DNA of 64,000 bases from Chloranthus sessilifolius (lineage: Eukaryota; Streptophyta; Magnoliopsida; Chloranthales; Chloranthaceae), in the NCBI GenBank assembly GCA_021018995.1, contig CM037596.1:91147184-91211183 (forward strand), in the 5' to 3' direction. This document shows positions 10,935-22,920 of the stretch, in pieces. The position numbers and the translations under genes are program-made. Within the stretch, counting starts at the first letter, position 1. Every line of letters starts with the position of its first letter. The notes beneath the pieces were generated by a model that made no database searches, was not told the DNA's origin, and saw only the letters and a program-made list of their open reading frames with translations.

Positions 10935-11649
10935 TCTCTCTCTCTCTCTCTCTCTTATATATAAGAACCAAAAATGGAAAAGAAAAAGACTACAAGATAG
11001 GCAAACAATCCCAAATGTAAGAGACGCACATAGCACTTTCTCTCTTGCCGAATAGTCACATAGTTCAGTCACCTCTTCCTTTATGAGCATCGCAATTACC
11101 TCATTACACCTCTATGCCCATAAATTCCAAATTACTCTTCTATCAAACAAACATCTGGAAGAGTTTCAAGCAATTTATGAGATGGCATTTAGCATCACCA
11201 TACTGCATTTTTTGTGCTAGAAAAGGGGCGGCAACATCATCCTAACGATGCAATAAGCACTTTGGCATGCTTGTCCCCCTACCCCTTTGCAAGTGAAGAA
11301 TGGGCACAGCATAACGTTGCTCAGTGCCATCTTATCACAGCTTAGAGTTTCAAATACATGATTTATAGTTCCAGAAGGACCGTGGAAAAAAATAATAACA
11401 ATAACAAATGCATAAATATACAAAAATAAAATAAAATAAATCTCAGAAAGTGAGAATTAGATACCTAAAGACTAAGAAGTAATAAATTATTGGCTTCTTG
11501 ATAAGTATAAGAGCACCCAGGAAATTTAATTGCTTTGAGGCGTCTTAGACGTCCCTCATTGTCAACTTTCTTTGGTTTTTGATTTTTTGACAACATGATG
11601 GAAAAAGAATGTAGTACAACTATAAACAAAAAGTTCAGATTCGTAAAAT
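10935..11649. other. Intron 3 sequence, nothing recognised
   Basis: A CT tract at 10935-10955 is followed by AT-rich non-coding DNA up to the copia LTR. No repeats or open frames of note. Confidence 0.4.
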
Positions 11650-11873
11650 AATTCATAGTAAAGAGAGCAGAGGAGGAAGAGGAGAATACGAAGAAGATGA
11701 GAAAGAGAGATGATTATGAAAAGCCTTTCAAGTTTGGAGATTTACTCCAGCGCTATTTATATATGAACCAACTAATTACATGTATGCCATTACAAGATTC
11801 CAAGAAAATGAAACCAGGCAAAATAGGATGATAACAAATAAATCACTACGCCAACGCTAATTACATCAATACA
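11650..11873 (-). repeat. Copia element 1, 3' LTR (left border approximate)
   Basis: On the minus strand the LTR starts near TGTATTGATGTAATTAGCG, just after the end of the copia polyprotein remnant. A clear TATA box, TATATAAATAG on the minus strand at about 11752-11763, is followed by a pyrimidine-rich leader. The distal end is not resolved; 11650 is an estimate. This is the left outer edge of the nested block in intron 3. Confidence 0.6.
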
Positions 11874-12158
11874 CTAATATTGCCACAAGCTAGAGCACAG
11901 CTGTCAATCATGCCCAGAATGCCAAAATATCCTGAAGTATAGTGGGTCCAATGGCCTTGGGAAAATACCCATCAACTAGTATGATGTGTGGTCCTTATAC
12001 GTAGAGATAATACTAGCAAGGATTATTTCGCACACAAAGCGAATATCAATTTCAGCATGTTTGGTGTGCCATGATGCACCAGATTGGAAACAATACAAAT
12101 GGTTGCCCCGTTGTCACAATGTAGAGGAATGGGAAAAGTTAGTAGGAGGAAGAGACGA
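11874..12158 (-). pseudogene. Copia element 1, RNase H C-terminal remnant
   Basis: The minus strand reads HTKHAEIDIRFV followed by broken text (LMGIFPRPLDP, YFRIF). This matches the end of copia RNase H, where the family reads close to TKHIEIDxHFVRE and then DIFTKAL. The upstream half of the same domain is found 23 kb away at 35263-35345, where the gypsy element interrupts it. Several stops are present. The shared reading direction, domain order and flanking duplication tie the two halves together. Confidence 0.75.
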
Positions 12159-12926
12159 TGATGCAGGAACTAACACAAATCCCTAGTATGATTTGGCTGA
12201 GATTAATTTTGAATTATTGTAATTATAAAAGCAATAATTTTCTAACTAATTATCAAAGAATATAAAAGAATTCTAATCAAGCAATTTAATATGGCACATT
12301 CGAATCCCTAGTATGATTTGGCTGAGATTAATTTTGAATTAATGTAATTATGAAAGCAATAATTTTCTACCTAATTATTAAAGAAAATAAAAGAATTCTA
12401 ATCAAGCAATTTAAAATGGCACATATGAGTGTTACTTCCGTGGTACATTCCCCATAGCATCTAGAAGACTAGGGCTCTTGCGAACGATCTAGATCTTTGA
12501 CAGTTTAGGGCATCGAATGAATTTACAAGTGGATTCTTTCGACTCCATATGAAACAATAAAATAGGATTCGACATACAATTTATTTAAGGATCAAGACGA
12601 AGAAATCGCGTGTTTAAGACGATAGATCAATCTAGGGTTTTGGTTCCGGAAAGATTGAACACACAGAAACACAAGATTAATTTGAGAAAGAAATAAATTT
12701 ATATCAACCATGTACTTACACGTATTGGGAGGTAAAAGTAGATAAGGATAGAAGAAATTGGTTTCGCACCAAACCGCACGCGGGTAAAGTAATTGCTCTT
12801 CTAAGCTGAGAGAATCGCACCGTCCAGGAAAACTTCTCACAAGCTCTCAAATTTGCATAAGCAATTAATTAAAACTATCAATAATAATTTTAAAGTTGTT
12901 TTACACGCCTATATATAGGCTTAAAC
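12159..12926 (-). repeat. Chromovirus 3' LTR, first part (distal half)
   Basis: It aligns with 33804-34930 of the other LTR, sharing CCCTAGTATGATTTGGCTG, GTGTTTAAGACGATAGATC and the minus-strand TATA region around 12908-12918. It contains a private tandem duplication of about 125 bp: the CCCTAGTATG word recurs at 12181 and 12306, but the other LTR has it once. The LTR is interrupted at GCTTAAAC (12919-12926) and resumes at 28653. Confidence 0.85.
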
Positions 12927-13440
12927 TAGTGTATTAAAACTCGACGAGTCGACTCGGAACTCGGGCGAGTCAGCTCAGCTTGACCAAGTTCTGAGTTGAC
13001 TTGTCCAAGGGATCAAATAGGTTTCAAACTCGAGCGATTCGCTGATCCGACTCGGGAACACGACCGAATTTTCGGACTCGGGGAGTCGACTTAAGTGGCG
13101 CGCTAAAAGGAGGACCGGCGGGGATTTTTATTTAACTTACAATAGTAAACTTGTAATTTTCTATTCATTTATATTTATCGAGAGTTCTCTTGACAAAAAC
13201 TCCTTTCTCCTACAACATCCGCCTCTCTAACCCTATAATCTTGAAGGAAGGAGGAGGAGACGAAGAAGACGAAGGAGAAGAAGCAATAGGAGAAGAAGAA
13301 GAAGAGTCTATTCGCAACCATGGATCAAAAAACGGTTTTCTGATACGTATCATCTGACCTCCAGGACGATACGTATCGGCGTATTGTTTGATACATTCAA
13401 TGTATCGGCAATACATTGAATGTATTGTCTGATACATTCA

Positions 13441-16400
13441 ATGTATCAGCGATACATTGATGATGATGTGACACATCATCATATGACGATGTGTGACATG
13501 CTTATTACATGTGAATTAAACACATCCCATGATGATGTGCCACATGTTGATTACATGTGTCACATCATCATGTGATGATGTATGTCACACATCGTCACAT
13601 GATATATTTTATATTATTCTAATTTTTTAAAATATTAGATTAAATTAATATATTTCATCTTATTCTAAGTTTTTTTTACATTATTAAAATTTAAAAGAGC
13701 AAATAATAATTTAATATATGATTTTTCTAAATATATAATATTATAAATCCACAGAAAAAATAAAAAAATAAAAATTATCTAGGCCATTTGACACATGTCA
13801 TTTGATGATGTGTGTCACATGTCATTAATTACATGTGACCTACATCATCAAATGACACGTGTTAATGACATGCGACACATGTCATTTGATGATATATAAT
13901 TATTCTTTTAAAATAGGTGTCGAACTAATAAATCATAATATATTAAAATAGTTTATATATTAATTTTGTAACATAGTAACATATATTAATTATTCTTTAA
14001 TATATAAAACCATCAAAGAGTTTTTATATATCCGTATAAAAATAAATCATAATAAAAAAAAAAATCATAAGAGTTTTTATAGTTCATATAAAAAATAAAT
14101 CACAAACCCTAAAAATAAACCCTCAAATTTGACCTATTAGAGACATTATAGGCTCAAATTAGGGGGGTCTAACACAAAACCCTCAAATTTGGGTTTAAAA
14201 TTTTAAGATCTACCATATTTAAGGGTAGATCTTGAATAAATAAACCCCCAAAATGTAAGAAATGGGAAAAAAATAATCTAAAATGGTAGAACATGTACCT
14301 TCTCTACAATCTTCGGCGGCGATCCTGCACTTTTCGGGTGCTGCTAGAAGCCTTAAAATCAAAATCTCGTTCTTCGATGGAAGAGGTGGAAGAAGAGATA
14401 AGAAGGAAGAAAGAAAACACTGCAAAAAAAGGGGGAAAACGGTTAAAAACTCGATTCTCATGCTTAAGCTCGAGAGGGGGGCCACAGAGAATCTTTGAAA
14501 TTATCGTCCGATACGGGAGATAATTTGCTGGTATCAGATGATAATTTGGCTGTTTTACGGGTACCTGATAAAAACCCTTTTTACCGTATCGGGTACCTTC
14601 CAAAACGATACGTACCGGTATCATCCGATATTTTGATCCATGGGGCTGGGGAAATAGGGATGAGATTAGGGCTGCTATATGGTTGCGATACTGGTCTATA
14701 TCGTCCTATACGTATCGTTTTGGAGGGTACCGTCTGATAAAAAGGTTTTTATGGGTCCTAAAGACAATTATAACCGACCTAAAATTACCTTCCTTCTTAT
14801 CTTCCATGATAATTAAGTTCTTCTATGTATAAGGATCATAGAGAAGGTAGTGTTATTTTCCCCATTTCTTATATTTTGAGAGTTTATTTATTCAAGATCT
14901 ACCCTTAAATATGATAGATCTTAAAATTTTAAGCGCAAATTTGAGGATTTTGTGTTAAACCCTCCTAATTTGAGCCTATAATGTCTCTAATGGGTCAAAT
15001 TTGGAGGTTTATTTTTAAGGTTTGTGAATTATTTTTTATATGAACCATAAAAACTCTTATGATTTATTTTTTTATTATGATTTATTTTTTTATGGATATA
15101 TAAAAACTCTTTGATGGTTTTATATATTAAAGAATAATTAATATATGTTACTATGTTACAAAATTAATATATAAACTATTTCAATATATTATGATTTATT
15201 AGTTAGACACCTATTTTAAAAGAATAATTAATATATGTTAGTAAATTATTTATAAAAATTAATTTTAAAACTTAATTTATTTATTATATAAAAACTTAAT
15301 TTATTTATTATATAAAACTATTTATAAAAACTTAATAATTAATATATGTTAGTAATACATGTAATTGATGTGTCACATGTGTCATGGGATATGTGACACG
15401 TCAATTACATGTGACACATCAATTACACATGTGTCACATACCCCATGACTTACATGTGACACATGTCACACATGTAATTGATGTGTCACATATCCCATGA
15501 CATGTGGCACATGTCATTTGATGACATCTATCACATATGTCATTTAATGATGTGTCATATACCCCATGACATCTGTCACATATCATGGGTCACGTGTGTC
15601 ATTAATTATATTTCATCAAATGACATGTCGCATGTCATTAATTACATGTGATGTGTCACATGTAATTAATGACATGTGACATGTGTCATTTGATGATGTG
15701 GGTCACATGTAATTAATGACATGTGACACACATCATCAAATGGCATGTGTCAAGTGACACGTCACACATGTAATTGATGTGTCACATATCCCATGACATG
15801 TGTCACATGTCATTTGATGACATCTATCACATATGTCATTAATTATATATCATCAATGACATGTGACACATGTCATTTAATGATGTGTCATATACCCCAT
15901 GACATCTGTCACATATCATGGGTCACGTGTGTCATTAATTATATATCATCAAATGACATGTCGCATGTCATTAATTACATGTGATGTGTTACATTTAATT
16001 AATGACATGTGACATGTGTCATTTGATGATATGGGTCACATGTAATTAATGACATGTGACACACATCATCAAATGACATGTGTCAAGTGACCTAGATAAT
16101 ATTTTTTTTTTCCTACGGATTTATAATATTATATATTTAGAAAAATCATATATAAAAATATTAATTGCTCTTCTAAATATTAATAACGTAAAAAAAAATT
16201 TAGAATAATATGAAATATATTAATTTAATCTAATATTTTAAATGTAATCTAATATTTTAAAAAATTAGAATAATATGAAATATATTAATTTAATGACACA
16301 TGTCACATACCCCATGACACATGTGACACATATCACACATGTCACACATGTAATTGATGTGTCACATATCCCATGACATGTGTCACATGTCAGTTAATGA

Positions 16401-17005
16401 CATCTATCACATGAGTCATTAATTATATATCATCAATGACATGTGACACATGTCATTTGATGATGTGTCACATACCCCATGACATCTGTCACACGTCATG
16501 GGTCACGTGTGTCCTTAATTATATATCATCAAATGGGGACATGTGTTACATGTCATTAATTACATGTGATGTGTCATATGTAATTAATGACATGTGACAC
16601 GTGTCATTTGATGATGTGGGTCACATGCAATTAATGACATGTGACACACATCATCAAATGACTTGTGTCAAGTGACCTAGATAATATATTTTTTTTCATT
16701 TTTTCTATGGATTTATAATATTATATATTTAGAAAAATCATATATAAAATTAATAATTGCTCTTTTGAATATTAATAACGTAAAAAAAAATTAGAATAAT
16801 ATGAAATATATTAATTTAATCTAATATTTAAAATGTAATCAAATATTTTAAACAACTAGAATAATATGAAATATATCATGTGACGATGTGTGACATACAT
16901 CATCACATGATGATGTGACACATGTAATCAACATGTGGCACATCATCATGGGATGTGTTTAATTCACATGTAATAAGCATGTCACACATCGTCACATGAT
17001 GACAC
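13441..17005. repeat. Foldback inverted repeat inside the hAT element
   Basis: Sequence from about 13465 to 14285 recurs in reverse complement between about 14870 and 17005. Landmarks include TTTGGGTTTAAAATTTTAAG against its counterpart near 14925, TTTCTAAATATATAATATT near 13725 against 16125 and 16730, and CATGTGAATTAAACACATCC near 13510 against 16960. The right arm is longer because part of it has been duplicated. The centre (about 14286-14870) contains a further element end, TTTTGATCCATG at 14632-14643. RNA from this block could form a very long hairpin. Confidence 0.75.
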
Positions 17006-17290
17006 ATGCATCATCACATTATGATGTGACACAGCATTACAGGATGCGTTTAATTCACATGTAATCAACATGTGATGATGGGTAATCAACATGTGTCACA
17101 TGTACATGTGGCACATGCATCGTCACATGATGATGTGACACATCATCACAGCATGTGTTTAATTCACATGTAATAAACATGTGATGATATGTCACAAGTA
17201 ATCAACATGTGTCACATGATTACCTGTGACACATGCATTACATATTATTAATCAACATGTAATCAACATGCGATGATGTATTACATGTAA
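15355..17290. repeat. Palindromic CATGTGACACATG satellite-like array
   Basis: Nearly all of this region is built from short words CATGT, GTGACACATG, CATCATCACATGATGATG and AATTAATGACATGTGACA and their complements. Larger units repeat in tandem: blocks starting CACATGTAATTGATGTGTCA occur near 15470, 15766 and 16345. The second and third are each followed by a similar 200-bp AT-rich spacer, giving a period near 575 bp. It lies between the left terminus and the transposase start, where hAT elements carry transposase-binding subterminal repeats. Confidence 0.75.
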
Positions 17291-17335
17291 TTTAATCAAA
17301 TCGTTTGTTCATTCATGCAGGTGAAATAAATAAAT

Positions 17336-18531
17336 ATGGTACGTGGGCAAGATCCAGCCCGACAATACGATACAGCAATAGATGGCGATAGGCTCCGAAT
17401 CGAATGTAAGCTCTGTGGGAAGAAATTGCAAGGAGGAGGTATAACACGGTTGAAGGAGCATTTGGCTCGCATTAAGGGAGAGATAAAAGGATGTGAGCGT
17501 GTACCGAGAGAGGTGAGAGAAGCTATCAGAGCCAGCTAGCAGGTAGCTAAGGAAAAAAAAAAAAGCAGAAGCCGACAGAGATAGAGACCATGTATGAGAG
17601 ACTAAGGAGAGGGAATCTAGAGTTTCCTGCACCTGGACCTGAGGATGATGAGGATGAGGATGTAGTGACAACGAGAATTATGAGGGGGAGTGCTAGACAC
17701 GCACGACAGCGACGAGATCAAGAAGAAGCCAATTATCGGTTTCGGTCCAACTTGAGGGGGCCATCCATTCGTGTTAGTGGTGGTGGGTCTAGTAAGAGCC
17801 ATATGATCTCGATGATGACGAAGACATCGAGGAGACTCAGGGGTTGCGGAAGTCAAGTTCCGCGTGAGAGTCCAGGAGGCCTACTACAGGCCGTACTATA
17901 GGTCTCATGGATCCGTTCATATTCCGGACAGAAAGTGCGAAACAAACTAAATTGAGTGCAACCTCACTGAAAATATGGGAGAAGAGGCTCAGAAAGGTCA
18001 TTACAAAGTTCGTGGTATTCAACCACATTCCGAGTCAGGTTGTGGGGTCATCATACTTCAAAAGTATGATTGATACTAGCACAGAAGTTGGTCTAGGAGT
18101 TAAAAAGTCTTTTGCATACGAGGTATCTAGGCCCCTACTAGATGATGAGTACGCGGAGATAGGAGCTTATGTGAAAAGCTTTGAAGAAGTATGCGAAGTA
18201 TGCGATGATGAGAGAGGAAGCACAATTATGTGTAATGGATGGACTTGTCCCACAAGAAATAATTTGATAAACTTTTTAGTCTACAGCAACATCGGGACAG
18301 AATTTCTGAAATAAGTTGATGCTTCTAAATACGCCAAGATGGTTGATTACCTCTTTCAACTAATGGATAAGGTAGTTGAAGAGGTTGGAGAGAAGCGGGT
18401 TGTACAGGTGGTAACAAGCTGTTGGTGCCCGATTAATGGTGAAAAGACCTCATTTGTATTGAACTCTGTGTGCCGCTCATTGCGTGGACGTCATTCTTGA
18501 GGATTTGGGAAAGAGAACCAAGGCACAGAAA
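17336..18531 (+). pseudogene. hAT transposase, N-terminal half (BED finger and DUF659)
   Basis: The first frame (17336-17539, start MVRGQDPARQY) holds a BED zinc finger with CKLCGKK and the His pair in LKEHLARIKGEIKGC. A stop at 17537 breaks it. Acidic linker text follows at 17590-17901 (PEDDEDEDVV). The frame at 17907-18314 then begins MDPFIFRTESAKQ and carries DUF659-like landmarks MIDTSTEVGLGVK, YEVSRPLLDDEY, STIMCNGWT and LINFLVYSN. The text continues through VDASKYAKMVDYLFQ and ends at DLGKRTKAQK, where the LINE is inserted. BED binds DNA ends and DUF659 is part of the catalytic fold. Several stops and a frameshift make it non-functional. Confidence 0.88.
18520..18531. other. Target-site duplication of the nested LINE (left copy)
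   Basis: AAGGCACAGAAA here equals 25517-25528. The pair brackets the whole LINE complex, and the transposase reading frame continues across if one copy is removed. Confidence 0.9.
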
Positions 18532-18533
18532 CC

Positions 18534-19995
18534 TTTTTTTTTTTTATCCGTAAATGGTAATATATTGAAAAAGCAGCAAGGTGCTGATGGAACAATACAT
18601 GGTTCAAAAGGAACAAAAAAGGAACATCAAAAACAACTGAGATAGGCAAACAAAACGGAAGACATTAGCCATAGCAGTCCGAGCATCCCTTGTTCTTATC
18701 AGCCCGGGTCCCAAGGACACGACTCTTCTCTGGGCAGCTTGCTCTCCCTATTTACCCATAGGTGAACGAGGTCAACTATGTCTCTGACAATGACACCCAC
18801 CGGTTTGTTTTTTTGGTCAAAGATCCTTATGTTTCTCTCCCGCCAGAGACACCAAAGAACAGCGAAGAACATCCCCTTCCATCTCTTCCCTTCCTGCCCT
18901 TCCAATCTAACCGCATCCTAGGCCAAGTAGAGCGTGTAGGGGTTGGCCGGGAAGACCCAGCTCATCTTAAAAAATCTGAGCACAATGTTCCAGATTTCGT
19001 AAGCCGTTGCACAAAGGAAAAGGTGAAGGACAGACTCCTCCCCCTGTGCACACATAACGCATTGACTGGTGATGTCTTTCCCTCTCCGGATGAGATTGTC
19101 CCGCGTGAGGATTTTCTCCTTGAACACCATCCACGTGAAGAACTTAACTTTGAGCGGGATGCAAGCCTTCCACAGCGTAACTCCTTCAAATCTGATAAGA
19201 GGCCTACAGGACAACCACCGGTAGTAGGACTTAACAGTGAAATGTCCGTTTATGCTAGGGAACCACACTCGCTGATCCTGGTTGTGCGAATTACGGTGCA
19301 TCTCGTAGAGAGAAAGGAGTTTGGAGAAAGCTTCCTCCTCATTAGTTCTTAGATTTCTGTGCAATAGGACTTCCCACACCCTTCCTCCTCCCGTTTCGAG
19401 AAAAAACTCATCGATCCGCCCTCCGGGCTGTGTAGATAATGCATAAATAGAAGGGAACCCAGCAGTCCTCCCAAAACTGAATACGAGTGCCGCTGCCCCA
19501 GCTGAAGCGAATCCCCTTTGAGTAACAGTGCCAAGTGCCACAAATTTTTTTCCACCAAGATGGGGAGCTTCTACTAATATTGGTGTTGATACCCCAGTTG
19601 TGGTTGGCTTGACCATATTTTTCCACTAGAACTGTTCGCCAGAGGCTCTCCATTTCCTCCTCATTTCCTGTTCTCCAAAACCATTTACCAAGAAGGGCAA
19701 GGTTGGTCCACCTTAGGCACCGGATTCCCAGCCCTCCATAATTCATCGGGAGCTTGCAAGTTTCCCAATTAATCAAATGGTACTTTTTCTCCATACCAGT
19801 CCCCCTCCCACAGAAAATTACGTTGAACTTGTTCCATTTGATAGATAACTTCAGCCGGGCAAAGGAACATGGATATATAGAAAATCGGTAAGCTTGTAAG
19901 CACTGATTTCAGAAATACCAACCGGCCACCACTGCTTGGTAATTTCCCTTTCCATGTGGATAGACGTTGTTCGAAACGTTGAATCACCAGCTCTT
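18534..19995 (-). pseudogene. LINE 3' segment: ORF2 C-terminus and 3' UTR
   Basis: Read on the minus strand from 19987 the text is IQRFEQRLSTWKGKLPSSGG, then YQMEQVQRNFLWEGDW, the region after the RT palm in plant L1 ORF2. Next come GGLGIRCLRWTNLALLGKW and a zf-RVT block (VKSYYRWLSC, FTWMVFKEKILT, CVMCAQGEESVLHLFL) with the paired cysteines and histidine still visible. It ends with LWCLWRERNIRIFDQK and PWDPG. The frame shifts at least three times. The 3' UTR terminus matches the LINE at 3661. Confidence 0.88.
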
Positions 19996-20035
19996 AGCCC
20001 CTCGTCGTAGGTTGCCGCAATCCCAACAGCAGTCC

Positions 20036-20660
20036 TAAATGCAATAATGAGTAACTCGTGTCTTGTACTGAGGGCGGGAGATTGGATTTGCGGACGGTGC
20101 CGGAACATCAATTTCCGACGTAGTTCAGTTTGCCACAGACATACCTGTGACCCTACGCGAGCTCAAGGCATTATGGTTAAGCCTGCCGACTCGCGGAAAC
20201 CTCCGACGAGGAACTCACATCAGGTCATTCTCAACGAGTCTCAAAGACGTTGCATTCAGCAAGGTTGGTCGATTGCAGGGGTCAACAATGGCAAGATGAT
20301 GGATAATGAGTAACAAGGTTGGCTGCTTGCGGGATCAACAAGGTTGGTCGATTGCGGGGGTCAACAATGGCAAGAAGTGGAAGAAGGGAAACTAAATGCA
20401 ATAAAGAGTAACTCGTGTCTTGTACTCAGGGCGGGAGATTGGATTTGCGAACGGTGCCGGAACGTCAATTTCCGACGTCGTTCAGTTTGCCACAGACATA
20501 CCTGTGATGCTACGCGAGCTCAAGGCATTACGGTTAAGCCTGCCGACTCGCGGAAACCTCCGACGAGGAACTCGCATCAGGTCATTCTCAACGAGTCTCA
20601 GAGACGAGACATTCAGCAAGGTTGGTCGATTGCGGGGGTCAACAATGGCAAGATGGTGGA
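20036..20660 (+). repeat. 357-bp tandem repeat at the LINE 5' end
   Basis: The unit starting TAAATGCAATAATGAGTAAC at 20036 recurs at 20393 (TAAATGCAATAAAGAGTAAC) and stays nearly identical to about 20660. Within it the shorter word CAAGGTTGGTCGATTGC appears at about 20258, 20341 and 20618, with a degenerate copy near 20314. Tandem monomers at a LINE 5' end recall the promoter monomers of mouse L1, so a promoter role is possible but unproven. Confidence 0.85.
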
Positions 20661-22875
20661 TATTTCGAAGGACCTCATCGGCCACATTTCTTTTGCTGAT
20701 ATCGTGAGAAATAGTTCCAGTGATCCAAAGGAACAGAGTGGAACACCAAACATCCACCCCTTTCCGATGGATCAGTCGGCCCCAAGTCGAGGGACTATGA
20801 GTTTTGATTCGGATCAGATCCGATCGCTGGTGCTTAATCTTCAACAATATTGGGTCATTTTACATGTTAATAAAGACTCATTATCACTACTATCGATATA
20901 CAGATGGATTGCACATAAGTGGAACATGACCGAAAGACCTACTGCCTCTTCTATCTCTACCACTAAATTCCTACTGTGATTCGGGAACGAACAAGGAGCT
21001 AAGGAACTATGCAACACTAAGTTTTTCTTCATTCAGGATTGTCCGGCGGAGTGCCGACGGTGGGAGATGTCCAAACCCATAGGGAGAACAACGGAGTTTG
21101 GCTCCGCATGTTTGGGCTACTGATTCATGCTTGGTCCCCCGAGGTCTTTCAAGGGATTGGGAATCAGTGCGGTCACTTCATCTGGACCGACAGACGAACG
21201 GCCGACCTCTGGGACACCGAACACGCCCGGATTCTCGTCGGCATCAACTCCTTGGACTCCATCCCAAGAACCTGCAACATCCAGGTTGGAGGCCACCACT
21301 GTCAGCTCGTCATAGAGGTGCTAAGACTCGAGTGGGTCTTCTTGCCGCATCAGAAGCGCGAATCGACTCAGGGGCCCCGAGACACTAACGTTGGTGTCGG
21401 CGGTGCTCTCACACATACGGTTCAACCGATCAACCACCCATTCGGAAAGGGGGTACAAACGTCCTCCATGCCAACGGGAGACGCGACGAGGGGCTTGTCC
21501 ACGGACTCGCCACACCGGTTGGGCCCACTCATCCGGACAACCTCGGCGGTTTGGGGCAGAGCTCCCCCTCGGACGTATCGGATTGCTCATGGCGTGGTAT
21601 CGGAAGAAAGAGAGATGCCTATCAACTGCGGTAGCCCTAGTGGAACCGGTTTGGAAGAGGGAGATTTGGTGGAGGAGACCGAAGCATCTAGCCGGAGTGG
21701 GGTCGGAAAGGAGGGTAGGAGAGAGTTCACTCAACCTCCGATGGATCTTTCGTCCCCTGAAGAATCAACGACTATGATTGCGCTCCATCTTCAGCCCGGA
21801 AACTGCTGCTACCATTGGAACCTCTGTTATCTGATCAGCCGGCTACGAACATAGACAGGGGAGAAGGGTGGGATCCCAGGGAGGAGGCTAAAAACTTGCC
21901 TTATTTGGGCAAAAGCAGAATGAAAACGAAAGCCTTCAAAGTCTATTACCGTAAACATAAGCTTTTATACTCCCACGCGATGCAAAAGTCAAACGGATGG
22001 GCGACACGTAGGCTTCATCGAGTACCGAGTACCGTTAAGATGTCGACACATCATCTTCTCGAAGCTTCCCTTGCACGGAAGCCGACAGCACGCTCTCCCA
22101 AGTCCACCTGCAGCGTTGACCTGCTTTTCGGGACTGGGATGGTAGCTGGGTTCTCCGAGGTTGCGCCACGTGGAGCATCGACTATTTGTGGAGATCACAT
22201 GGCGGATTTCTTGCCAGGTGTGGGATATTGGAAAGATGCTACAGAAGGCTATTACTTGAGGGCAGAGGGTATCGACTGCAAGGTTGGCGGGCTTGTGAGG
22301 GGGCTGACACATGGCGAACACTTAGACCTCTTCGCCCCATGCTGGAGTTTGGGCACTGCGGACCCCGAGAGCCACCTTATTGGTTTCAGACCCGAAGACC
22401 GTCCTCCCTTTGTTTCGGGTCCGGTTTGGGCTGATCCAAAAGGCTTTGGAAGTACCAACGCCCACGGACCTGGATCTCAACCCTATGTCCCGCAAAGTAC
22501 GGACTTGCGTCTTCAATATCCCCGACACTAAGCCTATTGGTAATTGACGAAGGCTCTGTTTTTTCTCCTCTGGGGTTTTCTGCTCAGACTCCGGGCTTGC
22601 CTGGGAAGACAAACTTCACGGCTGCGGCGGTGAATCCTCTGGGATCTATCGGGACTATGCTCGATCCGGATGAGCCTAACAAGGTCGATCGGCTGATTAC
22701 GGTGGGGCACGAACTCGGTATGTCGTATAATGGAGATGAGGAATTTTTGAGGGAGGTCTTTCAGTCCATTCTGGTTAACCGCCGGAGTATCAGGAAAAAC
22801 CGTCGGACGGGCTCGCGTGAGCTCGCTCGATTACAATGGGGGATGGCGGATGGGAGGGGGAGAGGGAGGTTTTGA
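20344..22875 (+). pseudogene. LINE ORF1 remnant with RanBP2-like finger and DUF4283-like region
   Basis: The frame at 20344-20979 starts with RAGDWICERCRNVNF, giving W-x-C-x2-C-x3-N-x6-C-x2-H. This is a RanBP2-type zinc finger pattern with His replacing the last Cys. It is followed by GHISFADIVRNSS, typical of plant LINE ORF1 near its DUF4283 domain. The next frame (21039-21854) has WTDRRTADLWDTEHARILVG and IPRTCNIQVGGHHCQL, the end of that RNA-binding region. Low-complexity text follows to the frame at 22537-22875, ending ELARLQWGMADGRGRGRF just before ORF2. ORF1 proteins package LINE RNA. Stops at 20977 and 21852, with frame changes, break it. Confidence 0.7.
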
Positions 22876-22920
22876 CCCCTCTATCGGTGGCGATGGGCGG
22901 GCTAAGACAGTTCCGCGATG

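Noticed and set aside
15793..15984. Open frame in the palindromic array (MTCVTCHLMT).
   Set aside because: It is the translation of CATGTGACA-type repeats and not a gene.
13441..17290. Repeated palindromic units as a CRISPR-like array.
   Set aside because: Units are not separated by unique spacers, no cas genes exist, and the context is a plant transposon.
21321..21734. 137-codon minus-strand frame opposite LINE ORF1.
   Set aside because: A shadow of the GC-rich ORF1 region; no recognisable motif.
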